From Mucilaginibacter roseus (GTDB taxonomy: Bacteria > Bacteroidota > Bacteroidia > Sphingobacteriales > Sphingobacteriaceae), in the NCBI RefSeq assembly GCF_021215455.1, contig NZ_JAJPWV010000003.1, positions 124,001 through 188,000 on the forward strand: a stretch of 64,000 bases of DNA, written 5' to 3'. The notes beneath the pieces were generated by a model. It had not been told where the DNA came from. It was given only the letters and a program-made list of their open reading frames with translations, and searched no databases. Shown one piece after another: positions 1-9,760 of this stretch (positions are counted from its first letter, which is position 1; each line of letters opens with the position of its first letter). The position numbers were made by a program, and so were the translations under genes.

Positions 1-2537
1 CAAACCAGGTACTCGTTATTAGAGTGTTCAATGCCATAGTTAAGCGCGGATGCCTTACCACCATTTGCCTTGGTAAATATCTTCACCAATGGATGATCGC
101 AAAAGGCTTCGCTCACAACTTTGTAGGTATGATCCTTTGATCCATCATCGATAAAAATAATATCAAAGCGGGGATAATCTAATTTGAGCAGGCTGTTGAT
201 GGTATTAACGGCGGTAACCTCTTCGTTGTAAGCCGGCACAATTATGCTTACCGCTGGCAGATCAGCTTGAGCAACGGTTGCCTGGCGGTTTTTATTCTCA
301 AAAAATTGCTTTACAGCTAAAATACCGATAAGTATAATACGGCCGATTGCTAAAAATATAGCCGACAAGAATACATAGAACAGGAACCAGTTGCCATAAA
401 AGTACCCCGCCACAACCGCATTATACAAAGGGCCCGTAATACCGCTGTTGGCATCATCCTTAACAAGGGGCATTATATCGTCGCGCGTTTTGTCAATCAC
501 ATCGGCAATGGTGGTAAACTTGTAACCTTGCCGCTTTAGCTCTTTGATGATGCGCGGCAGCGCCTGCACGGTGGCCTCGCGGGTATCTCCTCCGGCATCG
601 TGCAGTAATATCATGGAGCCTTTGTGCGCATCGCGGATGGTGCGCGCGTAAATACTGTCAGCGGTAACGCCGGGGTACCAATCCCACGGATCGATCGATT
701 CACCGATGTTGATATAGCTTTGCCTTCGGCTTTCAGCTACGGGTATCACCTCGGCAATGGTTTGCGGCTCGGCATCGGCATTGAACGGCGGCCTGAACAA
801 TATAGTGCTTCGCCCCGTAACCGATTCTATGAGTTTACGTGTAGCATTTAACTCCAGCTTAACGCGCTCAGGGCTTACCTTTGATATATCCGGGTGCAGG
901 TAGGTATGGTTACCTATCTCATAGCCCTCATCATGTATGCGTTTAAGCAGCGGTATGTTCTTTTCGGCCATTGAGCCCACCACAAAAAAGGCCGCGGGCA
1001 CGTTTTCTTTTTTTAAGATATCTAAAATGCGCGGCGTATAATCCGGGTCAGGGCCATCATCAAAAGTGAGCACCAGTTTGCCGGGTTTGTAGCCATAGCG
1101 GCGTATTACATACTTGGTGGGCAGGGTAATGTATTGCTGTTTGGTGATGGTGTAACTGGTGGTATCCATCTTCAACTTTATCTCGCCCGCATGTGGGGTA
1201 GTAATCAGGTCGAGTACCTCGCCATCGCCAATGTAATCTATCTTATCATTCAATCCTACTGATGATAGCGGGCGGGTATCAAAGCCCGTTTTTCGCAGCG
1301 AATCAATGGTGAGGCTTTTAGAAATAAAACTCCACAGTCGCGGATCTTCATAACTTAACCGCCACAGCGCCACGCCTGCAGTACCCCAATCATCAGCCAT
1401 GCGGATGATGTTGAAATTAGCGGCCGCATCAGCAAAATAAACGGTATGCTTCAGGCTATCAAGCCCCAGGTAGGTATAATGCATATTGGCCGAAGCCGGA
1501 TCAAAAACAATACGTGCGCTGTTCTCTTTGGCCACACTTATGGCCTGCTGATAGCTTACCGGCGAGCCGACGCTGTTCTCCGGCCAGTCAAACCCACCAC
1601 CCGGAAAAGTGAGTATCACCTTTTCGCTGGGTACACGAGCGCATACATTGTCTATCAGTTCCTCTACCCATTCCTGGTGCGATACATCTCCCGCGTTGCT
1701 CGACTCGTTATGCTGATCAATAGCCATTACGAACAGGTAATCGTTTACATGTTGTAACTCTTCCAGGCGATAGTTTTCATCCTCGGCAATAACGTTTTGG
1801 GTAAGCATTAAGCCTTGGGTATGTAAGCCGTTATAGAGCTCCTTTTGAAAGGCGCGAAAATTATGGCTATTGATGTCAATATCATAAACATCAATATTCA
1901 ACCCCTTAAAATTCCGCTTTTTTAGCTGTGCAACTATATCATCAATAAAACCGGCACGCAATTGCTTATCGCTTATAATATGCTCCAGTGTTTTTGTATC
2001 ATATCCGCCGCGCAGGTTGTCATAATTAACATAGTTAGACAGGCTGACAATTACAGGTTTTTTATACTTCTTATTCAGGTTGATGAGCCCCGTATCAATG
2101 GATACATTTACCACGTTGGCGCCTGGCTTTATGAAAAAGCCCTCGCTTACCACCATATCCAGCTTGGGTAAACTTTCGGCTAAGGAGTTATAGGCTTGCG
2201 GTTCCCAGGCGCGGTAAAAGGCGGCGTTTATGCGACGTTTGTTATTAGGGTGTTTAAGCTGCTGCTGCTTACGGGCCTGCTGCAGGTTTTGCAGTTGCTT
2301 TTTCTGGATCTTAAAATCGCGGTATTTGGTTGACCGCTTTAACTGTTCAAGCTGCTGCGCGGTGAGTTTTTTAGGCGATGGGTTTAAATTAGGGAGGCTG
2401 GGATAAGTTTTATCGGTAACGGTAATAGCGGCGGCAACAATACCGCATACAAGCACAATTAAAAAAATGCGGCTAAACCATTTAAAGCGTTTCCATCTGC
2501 CAGGCGTATCGGCCTGAAAAACCTGCTTTTGTGACAT
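1..2537 (-). CDS. GH18-like / polysaccharide deacetylase / GT2 multimodular membrane protein (3' end outside window)
   Basis: The reading frame starts at the ATG at 2537 and runs off the left edge after 845 codons. Residues ~16-37 form a TM anchor, followed by a basic, Gln/Lys-rich linker (~60-110). A GH18-like domain spans ~110-440. A NodB deacetylase domain spans ~485-690, with TFDDGPDPD (Asp pair 493-494) and the metal-binding H544-x3-H548. A second TM lies at ~712-740, and a GT2 domain begins at ~755 with VPAYNEE and DDGS (~797). The layout resembles exopolysaccharide synthases in which deacetylase and transferase are fused. It probably makes and trims an extracellular N-acetylated polymer, but the product is unknown. 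In the GH18 part the usual DxxDxDxE motif reads KGLNIDVY, so the catalytic Glu position is Tyr218. The fold assignments are firm; the function is inferred. Confidence 0.9.
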   Translation of the reverse strand, partial: MSQKQVFQADTPGRWKRFKWFSRIFLIVLVCGIVAAAITVTDKTYPSLPNLNPSPKKLTAQQLEQLKRSTKYRDFKIQKKQLQNLQQARKQQQLKHPNNKRRINAAFYRAWEPQAYNSLAESLPKLDMVVSEGFFIKPGANVVNVSIDTGLINLNKKYKKPVIVSLSNYVNYDNLRGGYDTKTLEHIISDKQLRAGFIDDIVAQLKKRNFKGLNIDVYDIDINSHNFRAFQKELYNGLHTQGLMLTQNVIAEDENYRLEELQHVNDYLFVMAIDQHNESSNAGDVSHQEWVEELIDNVCARVPSEKVILTFPGGGFDWPENSVGSPVSYQQAISVAKENSARIVFDPASANMHYTYLGLDSLKHTVYFADAAANFNIIRMADDWGTAGVALWRLSYEDPRLWSFISKSLTIDSLRKTGFDTRPLSSVGLNDKIDYIGDGEVLDLITTPHAGEIKLKMDTTSYTITKQQYITLPTKYVIRRYGYKPGKLVLTFDDGPDPDYTPRILDILKKENVPAAFFVVGSMAEKNIPLLKRIHDEGYEIGNHTYLHPDISKVSPERVKLELNATRKLIESVTGRSTILFRPPFNADAEPQTIAEVIPVAESRRQSYINIGESIDPWDWYPGVTADSIYARTIRDAHKGSMILLHDAGGDTREATVQALPRIIKELKRQGYKFTTIADVIDKTRDDIMPLVKDDANSGITGPLYNAVVAGYFYGNWFLFYVFLSAIFLAIGRIILIGILAVKQFFENKNRQATVAQADLPAVSIIVPAYNEEVTAVNTINSLLKLDYPRFDIIFIDDGSKDHTYKVVSEAFCDHPLVKIFTKANGGKASALNYGIEHSNNEYLV

Positions 2538-2571
2538 GAAATATTAATAGCAAAAATTAGGGAATAAAGGG

Positions 2572-2730
2572 CTATCTATGCTTATCGGGCTGTATGTTGC
2601 TAAAGTCGACGCCGCATTTACAGTTGGTACCGCATCCCTTTTTAGCAAACAGGCTGTTATATATTTTACGGCCAAGATAAAACGCTGCGCCCGCAAACAA
2701 AATAACAACTATTACAACCTGGATATTCAT
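2572..2730 (-). CDS. small Cys-rich membrane protein, FeoB-associated type
   Basis: This encodes 52 residues: one N-terminal TM helix (about residues 3-18), a basic stretch (GRKIY..FAKK), then a cysteine cluster GCGTNCKCG. This is the build of the FeoB-associated Cys-rich membrane protein family. The ATG at 2730 is preferred to an in-frame ATG 13 codons upstream, because it puts the TM helix directly at the N terminus as in the family. The gene lies 34 bp upstream of the GH18/deacetylase/GT2 gene on the same strand. No feoA or feoB is nearby, so a role in iron transport is only a family-level suggestion. Confidence 0.6.
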   Translation of the reverse strand: MNIQVVIVVILFAGAAFYLGRKIYNSLFAKKGCGTNCKCGVDFSNIQPDKHR

Positions 2731-2945
2731 CGGCACAAAATTACAAATTATATTATTGAAACGCAGCAAACCATACCCTGATATAAATGCATTAATGATT
2801 TACATGTTAATGACAGTGTGCTATTTAGCTGAAAATACTGTTAATTTTAGCATTAATCACTAATGACCTTCAGTTTTGAGCTGATAATTACGCTGTTAAT
2901 AAATTCATAATGTGGCAAAAGCTTTAAAATGCAATAAATTAAGTG

Positions 2946-2953
2946 TACCTTTG
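2946..2953 (+). promoter_or_regulatory. putative -7 element of typA
   Basis: TACCTTTG matches the Bacteroidota -7 consensus TAnnTTTG and lies 25 bp upstream of the typA ATG. No clear -33 TTTG is visible at the expected distance, so the call rests on the -7 element and its position. Confidence 0.5.
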
Positions 2954-2978
2954 CGCCAAATTTTAGAGCCGCATTTAC

Positions 2979-4787
2979 ATGCAAAAAATCAGAAATATTG
3001 CTATCATAGCACACGTTGACCACGGCAAAACTACCCTGGTTGACAAAATTTTGCACAGCTGTGCCATTTTCAGGGACAATCAGGAAACAGGTGAACTGAT
3101 ACTGGATAATAACGACCTTGAACGTGAGCGTGGTATTACCATTGTTGCAAAAAACGTTTCGGTTAAATACAAAGACGTTAAAATTAATATAATTGACACC
3201 CCTGGACACGCCGACTTTGGCGGCGAGGTTGAGCGTGTGTTAAAAATGGCTGACGGCGTGTTGCTGCTTTGCGACGCTTTTGAAGGTGCCATGCCACAAA
3301 CTCGTTTTGTTACCCAAAAGGCTTTGGCTTTAGGCCTGAAACCAATTGTGGTAGTAAACAAAGTGGATAAAGAAAACTGCCGCCCTGAAGAGGTTTATGA
3401 GCAGATTTTTGAACTGTTTTTTAACCTTGATGCTACCGAAGAGCAACTGGAATTCCCGGTTATCTACGGTTCATCAAAACAAGGCTGGATGAACACTGAT
3501 TGGAAAACTCCAACGGATAACATCTTCCCGCTGATGGATACTATCCTGTCGCACATCCCTCCAGCACCTATTGTTGAGGGTACGTTGCAAATGCAGATCA
3601 CCTCGCTGGATTATTCATCTTTCGTAGGCCGTATTGCCATTGGCCGTGTTGCCCGTGGTGTTATAAAAGAGAACATGCCGGTATCATTGGTGAAACGCGA
3701 TGGCACTATCCAAAAATCACGCATTAAAGAGCTTTATACTTTCGAGGGCTTAGGTAAAATCAAAGCTACCGAAGTTAAGGCCGGCGATATTTGCGCTGTT
3801 GTAGGTATTGATGGTTTTGATATTGGCGATACCATTGCCGATTTTGAAAAACCGGAGCAACTGGAGGTTATCAAAATTGATGAGCCTACCATGAACATGC
3901 TGTTCACCATCAACAACTCACCTTTCTTTGGTAAAGAAGGTAAATTTGTTACTTCACGCCACCTGCGCGATCGTTTATTTAAAGAAACTGAAAAAAACCT
4001 GGCACTTCGGGTTGTTGAAACCGATTCGCCTGATTCATACCTGGTATACGGTCGTGGTATTCTTCACCTGTCTGTATTGATCGAGACCATGCGCCGTGAA
4101 GGCTATGAGTTACAAGTAGGCCAGCCGCAGGTTATTGTTAAGGAGATTGATGGCGTTAAATGCGAGCCGGTTGAGACCCTTATCGTTGACGTACCTGGTG
4201 AAGTTGCCGGCAAAGTAATTGAACTGGTAACCCAACGTAAAGGCGAGTTGCTGATCATGGAGCCAAAAGGCGACTTACAGCATTTGGAGTTTGATATTCC
4301 TTCACGTGGTATCATCGGTTTACGTAACAACGTACTTACCGCTACTGCAGGTGAAGCTATCATGGCGCACCGCTTTAAGGCATATGAGCCTTGGAAAGGT
4401 ACAATCCCTGGCCGTTTAAATGGTGTATTGATCTCGATGGATAAAGGACAGACAACTGCTTACTCTATTGATAAATTACAGGATCGCGGCCGTTTCTTTG
4501 TTGACCCGGGTGTTGATGTGTACGAAGGCCAGATACTTGGCGAACACATCCGCGATAATGATTTGGTGATCAACGTAGTTAAAGGCAAGCAGCTAACCAA
4601 CATGCGCGCATCAGGCAGCGATGACAACGTGCGTATCGCTCCGGCAATTAAATTCTCACTCGAAGAGTCAATGGAGTACATCCAGGCTGATGAGTATATC
4701 GAAGTAACACCGCAAAGCATGCGTTTACGTAAAATATACTTAACTGAGAACGAACGTAAAATCAACGCTAAAAAGTTCCAGTCATAA
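2979..4787 (+). CDS. typA: translational GTPase TypA/BipA
   Basis: This is a full-length 602-residue TypA/BipA, a ribosome-associated GTPase of the EF-G superfamily linked to 50S assembly and stress or low-temperature growth. The G1 motif AHVDHGKT sits at residues 11-18, the switch region RGITI near 50, DTPGH near 73 and NKVD near 128. The C-terminal part carries the BipA-specific segment (SRGIIGLR, followed by [10 protein letters not shown]). The start fits the family N terminus, and a TAnnTTTG element precedes it. It is transcribed alone and ends in a strong hairpin terminator. Nothing unusual is seen. Confidence 0.98.
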   Translation: MQKIRNIAIIAHVDHGKTTLVDKILHSCAIFRDNQETGELILDNNDLERERGITIVAKNVSVKYKDVKINIIDTPGHADFGGEVERVLKMADGVLLLCDAFEGAMPQTRFVTQKALALGLKPIVVVNKVDKENCRPEEVYEQIFELFFNLDATEEQLEFPVIYGSSKQGWMNTDWKTPTDNIFPLMDTILSHIPPAPIVEGTLQMQITSLDYSSFVGRIAIGRVARGVIKENMPVSLVKRDGTIQKSRIKELYTFEGLGKIKATEVKAGDICAVVGIDGFDIGDTIADFEKPEQLEVIKIDEPTMNMLFTINNSPFFGKEGKFVTSRHLRDRLFKETEKNLALRVVETDSPDSYLVYGRGILHLSVLIETMRREGYELQVGQPQVIVKEIDGVKCEPVETLIVDVPGEVAGKVIELVTQRKGELLIMEPKGDLQHLEFDIPSRGIIGLRNNVLTATAGEAIMAHRFKAYEPWKGTIPGRLNGVLISMDKGQTTAYSIDKLQDRGRFFVDPGVDVYEGQILGEHIRDNDLVINVVKGKQLTNMRASGSDDNVRIAPAIKFSLEESMEYIQADEYIEVTPQSMRLRKIYLTENERKINAKKFQS

Positions 4788-4805
4788 TATCGGCACTTTA
4801 GCATA

Positions 4806-4852
4806 GTTAAAATAAAATAGCCATCCGGATCGGGTGGCTATTTTATTTTAAC
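4806..4852 (+). terminator. typA terminator
   Basis: A 21-bp stem (4806-4826 with 4832-4852, a single G-T pair) closes a 5-nt loop, GGATC. The right arm is T-rich (CTATTTTATTTT). It begins 18 bp after the typA stop codon. Confidence 0.85.
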
Positions 4853-4879
4853 TTAATTTTCCTTTAACGCAAATATTTC

Positions 4880-4911
4880 TTGACTATATGATTTGAGTTC
4901 GTGTATATTTA
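4880..4911 (+). promoter_or_regulatory. putative Bacteroidota promoter of the LamG lipoprotein gene
   Basis: TTG at 4880-4882 is followed after 21 bp by TATATTTA (4904-4911), close to the TTTG-N19-21-TAnnTTTG arrangement. The -7 box ends 25 bp before the chosen ATG. The spacing is good but the -7 has one mismatch. Confidence 0.4.
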
Positions 4912-4936
4912 TAACATAAACTTCAAACCATTTATC

Positions 4937-6421
4937 ATGACCACAAAAACGCGCGTTGCCCGCACGCTACTCTTGGCGGGTACATTAATTTCATCATTTA
5001 TTGTTTCATGTAAAAAATCAGACCTTTTAAAGTCGGAAGACATTAAAGCCATTGTTGACAATGAACTCAGGACAGCCAACATTGCAGTTCCGGCAACAGG
5101 CCTCATTGCTTACTGGTCCTTTGATGGTACCGGCAATGACCTTTCGGGCAATGCTAACCATGGCACTATCAACAACCTGTCATCAACGGCAGACAGGTTT
5201 GGCAACCCTATAGGCGCTTACTATTTTGACGGATCTACCAGCTACATTTCCGTGCCTGATAAGGCAGCATTACGTTTAAACAATACTGACTTTACCCTGA
5301 ATGCCTGGGTGAAGCTGGATAGTTACAATACCTCAGCCGGATCACAAATTTTTAGTAAAAGAATTACAGGCGCCAACAACGGCTGGGTATGGAGTATAGT
5401 TGGCTCAGGTGCCGCATCTCCGGCAATACCCGGCACAGTTAGTTACGGCCCGGGCGGCGGAAGCACCAATGCCTTCGGAACTACAGCTGTACCTGTAAGC
5501 CAGTGGCACATGATAACCAGCGTGTACAGCTTTTCAGCGCAACAATTGAGAATTTATGTCGACGGTGTTTTAGATAACACTACAAATGGCGTTGCGTCAC
5601 CAAACTCAGCTATTACTGCAATGCTCTACATTGGGCGAGACAACCCGTCTATCGGCACAGGCTATTTTTATAAAGGCGCCCTGGACGATATGAGTATCTA
5701 CAACTCGGCATTAAGTGCAAGCACCATTACTACCCTTTACAAATCTACCTCAAACAACGCGGCTCCGGGTTTAGTGGCGTACTGGCCTTTTGACAATAGC
5801 GGTAATGACATGTCGGGCAACTGGAATAACGGCACTATCAACAATTTATCGGCAGCAACGGACAGGTTTGGCAACAGCATCGGCGCTTATTTCTTTAACG
5901 GTGTAGACGGCTACATGTCAGTACCAGACAATACAACACTGCGTTTAAGCAATACCGATTTTACCTTGAACGCCTGGGTTAAGTTGAGCTCATACAATAG
6001 CTCATTAGGTTCTGTTATTTTCAGCAAACGCTTAACCGGTGCAAACAACGGCTGGCAATGGAGCATTGTTGGCTCAGGTGCTGCACCAAATACACAAGGC
6101 GTATTGTCATACGGCCCGGGTGGCGGCAGTGTTAATGCTTATGGCACTACCGTTATCCCACTTAACGAATGGCACATGGTCACCAGCGTTTACACAGTAT
6201 CTAACCAGCAACTCCGTATTTATGTTGACGGCGCTTTAAAGAATACAGTAAGTGGTATTGCCACTACCAACGCTAACATTGCAGCATTGCTATACGTTGG
6301 CCGTGATAACCCATCGTTAAGTACAAATTACAATTTCCACGGAGCGCTTGACGGACTTAGCATTTACAACTCTGCATTAAGTGCAAGTAATATATTACAG
6401 CTATATACTGCAACCAATTAA
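4937..6421 (+). CDS. lipoprotein with two tandem LamG/concanavalin-like domains
   Basis: This encodes 494 residues. The start at 4937 is chosen because it gives a clean SPII signal peptide (TRVARTLLLAG..FIVSC, lipid Cys25); the frame is open 12 codons further upstream but that extension would spoil it. Two near-duplicate LamG (laminin-G-like jelly-roll) domains follow, beginning at GLIAYWSFDGTGNDLSG and GLVAYWPFDNSGNDMSG, about 220 residues apart and strongly similar along their length (RFGNPIGAYYF / RFGNSIGAYFF, FTLNAWVKL, IFSKR, NNGW). Such domains bind glycans or form surface scaffolds; no catalytic motif is visible. The likely location is the cell surface. The LamG lipoprotein at 7035-7889 is a single-domain relative. 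The ligand cannot be deduced. Confidence 0.85.
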   Translation: MTTKTRVARTLLLAGTLISSFIVSCKKSDLLKSEDIKAIVDNELRTANIAVPATGLIAYWSFDGTGNDLSGNANHGTINNLSSTADRFGNPIGAYYFDGSTSYISVPDKAALRLNNTDFTLNAWVKLDSYNTSAGSQIFSKRITGANNGWVWSIVGSGAASPAIPGTVSYGPGGGSTNAFGTTAVPVSQWHMITSVYSFSAQQLRIYVDGVLDNTTNGVASPNSAITAMLYIGRDNPSIGTGYFYKGALDDMSIYNSALSASTITTLYKSTSNNAAPGLVAYWPFDNSGNDMSGNWNNGTINNLSAATDRFGNSIGAYFFNGVDGYMSVPDNTTLRLSNTDFTLNAWVKLSSYNSSLGSVIFSKRLTGANNGWQWSIVGSGAAPNTQGVLSYGPGGGSVNAYGTTVIPLNEWHMVTSVYTVSNQQLRIYVDGALKNTVSGIATTNANIAALLYVGRDNPSLSTNYNFHGALDGLSIYNSALSASNILQLYTATN

Positions 6422-6432
6422 AGCTCTGTATA

Positions 6433-6476
6433 CATAAATAAGAAAGGAGGCTTTGCGGCCTCCTTTCTTATTTATG
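6433..6476. terminator. bidirectional terminator between convergent genes
   Basis: A perfect 18-bp stem (6433-6450 with 6459-6476) closes an 8-nt loop, CTTTGCGG. T-rich sequence follows on the + strand and A-rich sequence precedes it. It sits 12 bp after the LamG gene and just beyond the 3' end of the minus-strand gene ending at 6486. Confidence 0.85.
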
Positions 6477-6485
6477 CGAGTTTTT

Positions 6486-6848
6486 TTAATAATACAAGGT
6501 CGTCCCTTCAAAAGTAAATAGTGCGGAGGTTGAGGTTTTTCTGATTTTAACAGGTCCGGCATATACTGTAGGGTATGTTGTGTAGTACCAAGATCCGTTT
6601 GTAAATGAAAAAACCGGTGTGAGGTTGAAATAAATATCAATTAAATACACCCCAACAATTTTATTTGTAACGTTATCGCCATACATAACATAATTATCAC
6701 CGGCATAAGTAAATCCTCCGATATCAACTGTAGCAAAATTCACTCCCGCGCTTGCAGGTGGTTGCAGTGCCGGAATTTTAACTTCAGCTGCATTAACTGA
6801 GATCACAGTAAACAGCAACACCATTGAAAGTAAACTTAATTTTTTCAT
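6486..6848 (-). CDS. small secreted protein of unknown function
   Basis: This encodes 120 residues with a classical Sec signal peptide (MKKLSLLSMVLLFTVISVNA, cut near residue 20). The mature part is short, Gly/Tyr/Thr-rich and probably all beta (GGFTYAGDNYVMYGD, GSWYYTTYPTVYAGP). No family is recognised and there are no cysteines. It lies between two LamG lipoprotein genes on the opposite strand and converges with the first one. The start is supported by an A-rich leader and the position of the signal peptide. Confidence 0.6.
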   Translation of the reverse strand: MKKLSLLSMVLLFTVISVNAAEVKIPALQPPASAGVNFATVDIGGFTYAGDNYVMYGDNVTNKIVGVYLIDIYFNLTPVFSFTNGSWYYTTYPTVYAGPVKIRKTSTSALFTFEGTTLYY

Positions 6849-7034
6849 TTTTTTTGTTTTAAGGTTAAAAGGAAATACGATTGATTAAATATAAAGAAAT
6901 ATTATCCAAAAAAGAAACTTGTTTATTCATTTAACGCGGTTAGGTAATTCATTTTCCAGCCATAAATCATTAAAAGGTTTATTCTATTTTGCAAAATGAT
7001 GTATACCTTAGCGAAAACTTTATCACACAAATAC

Positions 7035-7889
7035 ATGAAGCACTTTTTTGGATTATTAGTTTCTGCATTATTTTTAATAAGCTTTACTTCCTGCCAGTCA
7101 ACTTCCCTTGAACCTGAAGGCGATCCGGCTGACTCCACTAAAATTCCGACAGATACTATTGATCTTACGCTTGATAGTTTAAAAACAGGCCTGATCGCGT
7201 TTTACCCATTTGATGGCAATGCCAAGGATCTTTCAGGCAACAAGCATAACGGGTTGGTTTATAACATAACCGATGCGAAAAACAGGTTTAACAAACCGGC
7301 ATCAGCTTATGAATTTAATGGCTACAGTGCATTTGTAAGGGTGGAAGACGCTGAAGACCTACGCCTTTATAACACCAGCTTTACTGTTAACTACTGGATA
7401 TATGTGGACGCTTATAACCTGTCACATGGTTCGGCTATATTGCATAAGCGCGGCTCTGGTTCAAGCAATGGCTGGCATTTATCATTTTCAGGTGCTGAGG
7501 CGCAACATACAAGTGTAGGCAAAGTAGGCAGGCCATCATACGGAGTTTCTGCCGGCGACGATCCGTTTGCGGTTGGTAACAAATATTTGCAAAGAGGCAT
7601 CTGGTACATGATCACTTCTGTATACGATTTGCAAGAACAAACTTATACAACTTACATAAACGGCAAACTGGACGCAATTCAAGGTGACATTCCGACACCT
7701 AACCCCTCAACCGATGCGCCTTTATTTATCGGCCGCGATAGTATTTTCCCGTATGATGGTACCGAACCATACTATTTTATGGGCAGGCTTGATGATATCC
7801 GCATTTATAACCGCGTTATAAGCGATACGGAGATACAAAAGCTCTTTGTTTTAACGGAGGCACAGTCTGCCAAAATATCCAGACAATAG
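7035..7889 (+). CDS. LamG-domain lipoprotein
   Basis: This encodes 284 residues from the ATG at 7035, which gives an SPII signal (MKHFFGLLVSALFLISFTSC, lipid Cys20); the frame is open 13 codons upstream. A Pro/Asp/Thr-rich linker to ~residue 50 is followed by one LamG domain beginning TGLIAFYPFDGNAKDLSG and ending DDIRIYNRVISDTEI. It is homologous to both domains of the protein at 4937-6421, so the two genes probably arose by duplication. A surface glycan-binding or adhesive role is likely; no catalytic residues are seen. Confidence 0.8.
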   Translation: MKHFFGLLVSALFLISFTSCQSTSLEPEGDPADSTKIPTDTIDLTLDSLKTGLIAFYPFDGNAKDLSGNKHNGLVYNITDAKNRFNKPASAYEFNGYSAFVRVEDAEDLRLYNTSFTVNYWIYVDAYNLSHGSAILHKRGSGSSNGWHLSFSGAEAQHTSVGKVGRPSYGVSAGDDPFAVGNKYLQRGIWYMITSVYDLQEQTYTTYINGKLDAIQGDIPTPNPSTDAPLFIGRDSIFPYDGTEPYYFMGRLDDIRIYNRVISDTEIQKLFVLTEAQSAKISRQ

Positions 7890-7943
7890 TGCAAACGGGA
7901 TTATTATTTTCCCGAATAGCTTTACAAAAGTTAAATTAGCCGG

Positions 7944-8627
7944 ATGAAAGGGAATGATCGATTAAATCCTACTATATTTCATACACGCTATGTGCATCTA
8001 ACACATCTGCGGGATGCAACCATAAAAGTAATTAATCAACTAACAGCCAATAGCCCTGATAAGCTATTGGTTGATTTTGGTTGCGGCGATATGCCCTACC
8101 GCTCCGTTATTGAGCCAAAGGTGGGTAAGTACCTGGGTGTAGACCTTGAAATGAACCCTAAAGCTGAGCACCATATTGATTTTGACAGCAAAACCACGCT
8201 GCCCGATAACTATGCTGATATTGTACTATCGAACCAGGTATTAGAGCATGTGGACTCGCCTGCAGGTTACCTGCAGGAAGCCATGCGCATACTTAAACCC
8301 GGCGGCACGCTTATACTTACTACACATGGCTACTGGTTCTACCACCCTACTCCAAATGATTACTGGCGCTGGACCAGCGCCGGACTGCGTAAAACCGTAG
8401 AAAAAGAAGGTTTTATTATTTCCTCTTTTCACGGCATTATGGGGCTGGCGGCAAGCGGAATACAATTAGTGCAGGATGCTATAGCGGTTAAGATGCCTAA
8501 ATTCCTGATCCCGCCATTTGCTTTGGTGATGCAGGGCATGATCGGGTTGTTCAATAAAATAAACTCGCAAAGCCAGCGCGACAGGGATGCCTCACTATAC
8601 GTTGTTATTGCCACAAAGCCGCTATAA
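7944..8627 (+). CDS. class I SAM-dependent methyltransferase
   Basis: This encodes 227 residues with a Methyltransf_11-type Rossmann core: motif I VDFGCGDMPY (~44-53), acidic motif GVDLEMN (~66), motif IV ADIVLSNQVLEHV and post-motif LKPGGTLILTTH. The HPTPNDYWRW segment is common in methyltransferases of polysaccharide clusters. It opens a co-directional run in which only 2 bp separate it from the glycosyltransferase at 8630. The likely substrate is a sugar or a lipid-linked glycan intermediate; this is inferred from context. Confidence 0.85.
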   Translation: MKGNDRLNPTIFHTRYVHLTHLRDATIKVINQLTANSPDKLLVDFGCGDMPYRSVIEPKVGKYLGVDLEMNPKAEHHIDFDSKTTLPDNYADIVLSNQVLEHVDSPAGYLQEAMRILKPGGTLILTTHGYWFYHPTPNDYWRWTSAGLRKTVEKEGFIISSFHGIMGLAASGIQLVQDAIAVKMPKFLIPPFALVMQGMIGLFNKINSQSQRDRDASLYVVIATKPL

Positions 8628-8629
8628 GT

Positions 8630-9760
8630 ATGGGTGAGTTTAACCTATGCATCATAAAACCCAACAACAACGCTTTCTCCGAAACATTTATTGAAGAACA
8701 TATAAAGCGTTTGCCCGGCAATAAAAAGGTGCTTTGGGGCGGTGCTTTCCCTGTGTATGATGATGAAGGCAAGTTTATCATCACATCAAAATGGGGTCTT
8801 TTATTGTATCTGATACAAAAGCGGCTATTTAAAAAGCTGTCTATCGGCGTAGCCAATAAGGCATTGGCAAATTATTTCAAGAGAAATAAAATTGATGTGG
8901 TGTTTGCCGAATATGGCATGGTGGGCGCAATGGTTACCGCGGCTTGTAAAATAGCCCGCATTCCGTTGGTAATTCATTATCACGGTGCTGATGTGCACCA
9001 TAGCGGCACGGTAAAAAAATACTACGATCAATATAAGGAAGCCTTTAAGTATGCCAGCGCATTTATTGCCGTATCGGGCGATATGGTAGAGGCGCTTAAA
9101 CAATTAGGCGCACCGGCCAATAAGATAACATTGGCATCCTGCGGAGTAGATACGCAAGCCTTTCCCCAATTAGACATATCATCCAACGGGAGAAACTTTA
9201 TTTCGATTGGTCGCTTTGTGGAGAAAAAATCGCCCTTATCTGTCGTAAAAGCCTTTAAAATAGTGGCTGACGAATATAAGGATGCTACATTAAATATGGT
9301 TGGCAACGGCCCTTTGTTTGATGAAACGGCCGCTTTTATAAAACACTCCGGTCTGGAAGATCAGGTAATATTAAAAGGCGTTTTGAAGCCTGATGCAATA
9401 AAATCGTTGTTAAAACAAAGCCGTTGTTTTGTACAGCACTCGGTTACCGCGGCAGATGGCGATAAGGAAGGCACGCCTGTGTCCATCTTAGAAGCGGGCT
9501 CATCAGGCCTTGCTATCGTGAGCACCCTGCATGCCGGTATAAAGGAAGCTGTAATACATGGCAAAACCGGTTACCTGGTGCCCGAACACGATATTGACAG
9601 TATGGGCACTTACATGGTAAAAATTGCCGCCGATGTAAACCTCGTCCAAACACTTGGCAATGCCGGGGCGCAACACATCAGGAATAACTATGATATTAAT
9701 GCCCGTATTAAAACGCTATCAGCTATTTTATACAGCGCAATGGGCAAAAAGGCAAATTAA
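8630..9760 (+). CDS. glycosyltransferase family 4
   Basis: This encodes 376 residues with the GT-B fold. An N-terminal acceptor domain (GADVHHSG near residue 123) is followed by the donor domain, with FISIGRFVEKKSPL near 190 and the nucleotide-sugar E-x7-E motif EGTPVSILE near 283-291. It resembles colanic-acid-type GT4 enzymes. Its TAA overlaps the next gene's ATG by one base (TAATG), which indicates translational coupling to the flippase. It adds a sugar to a lipid-linked repeat unit in the cytoplasm; donor and acceptor are unknown. Confidence 0.88.
   Translation: MGEFNLCIIKPNNNAFSETFIEEHIKRLPGNKKVLWGGAFPVYDDEGKFIITSKWGLLLYLIQKRLFKKLSIGVANKALANYFKRNKIDVVFAEYGMVGAMVTAACKIARIPLVIHYHGADVHHSGTVKKYYDQYKEAFKYASAFIAVSGDMVEALKQLGAPANKITLASCGVDTQAFPQLDISSNGRNFISIGRFVEKKSPLSVVKAFKIVADEYKDATLNMVGNGPLFDETAAFIKHSGLEDQVILKGVLKPDAIKSLLKQSRCFVQHSVTAADGDKEGTPVSILEAGSSGLAIVSTLHAGIKEAVIHGKTGYLVPEHDIDSMGTYMVKIAADVNLVQTLGNAGAQHIRNNYDINARIKTLSAILYSAMGKKAN

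Noticed and set aside
2853..3209. 118-codon frame antisense to the start of typA
   Set aside because: It overlaps the typA promoter and G1 region; the composition is that of a reverse reading.
7897..7913. Terminator after the second LamG gene
   Set aside because: CGGGA/TCCCG gives only a 5-bp stem without a T-tract.
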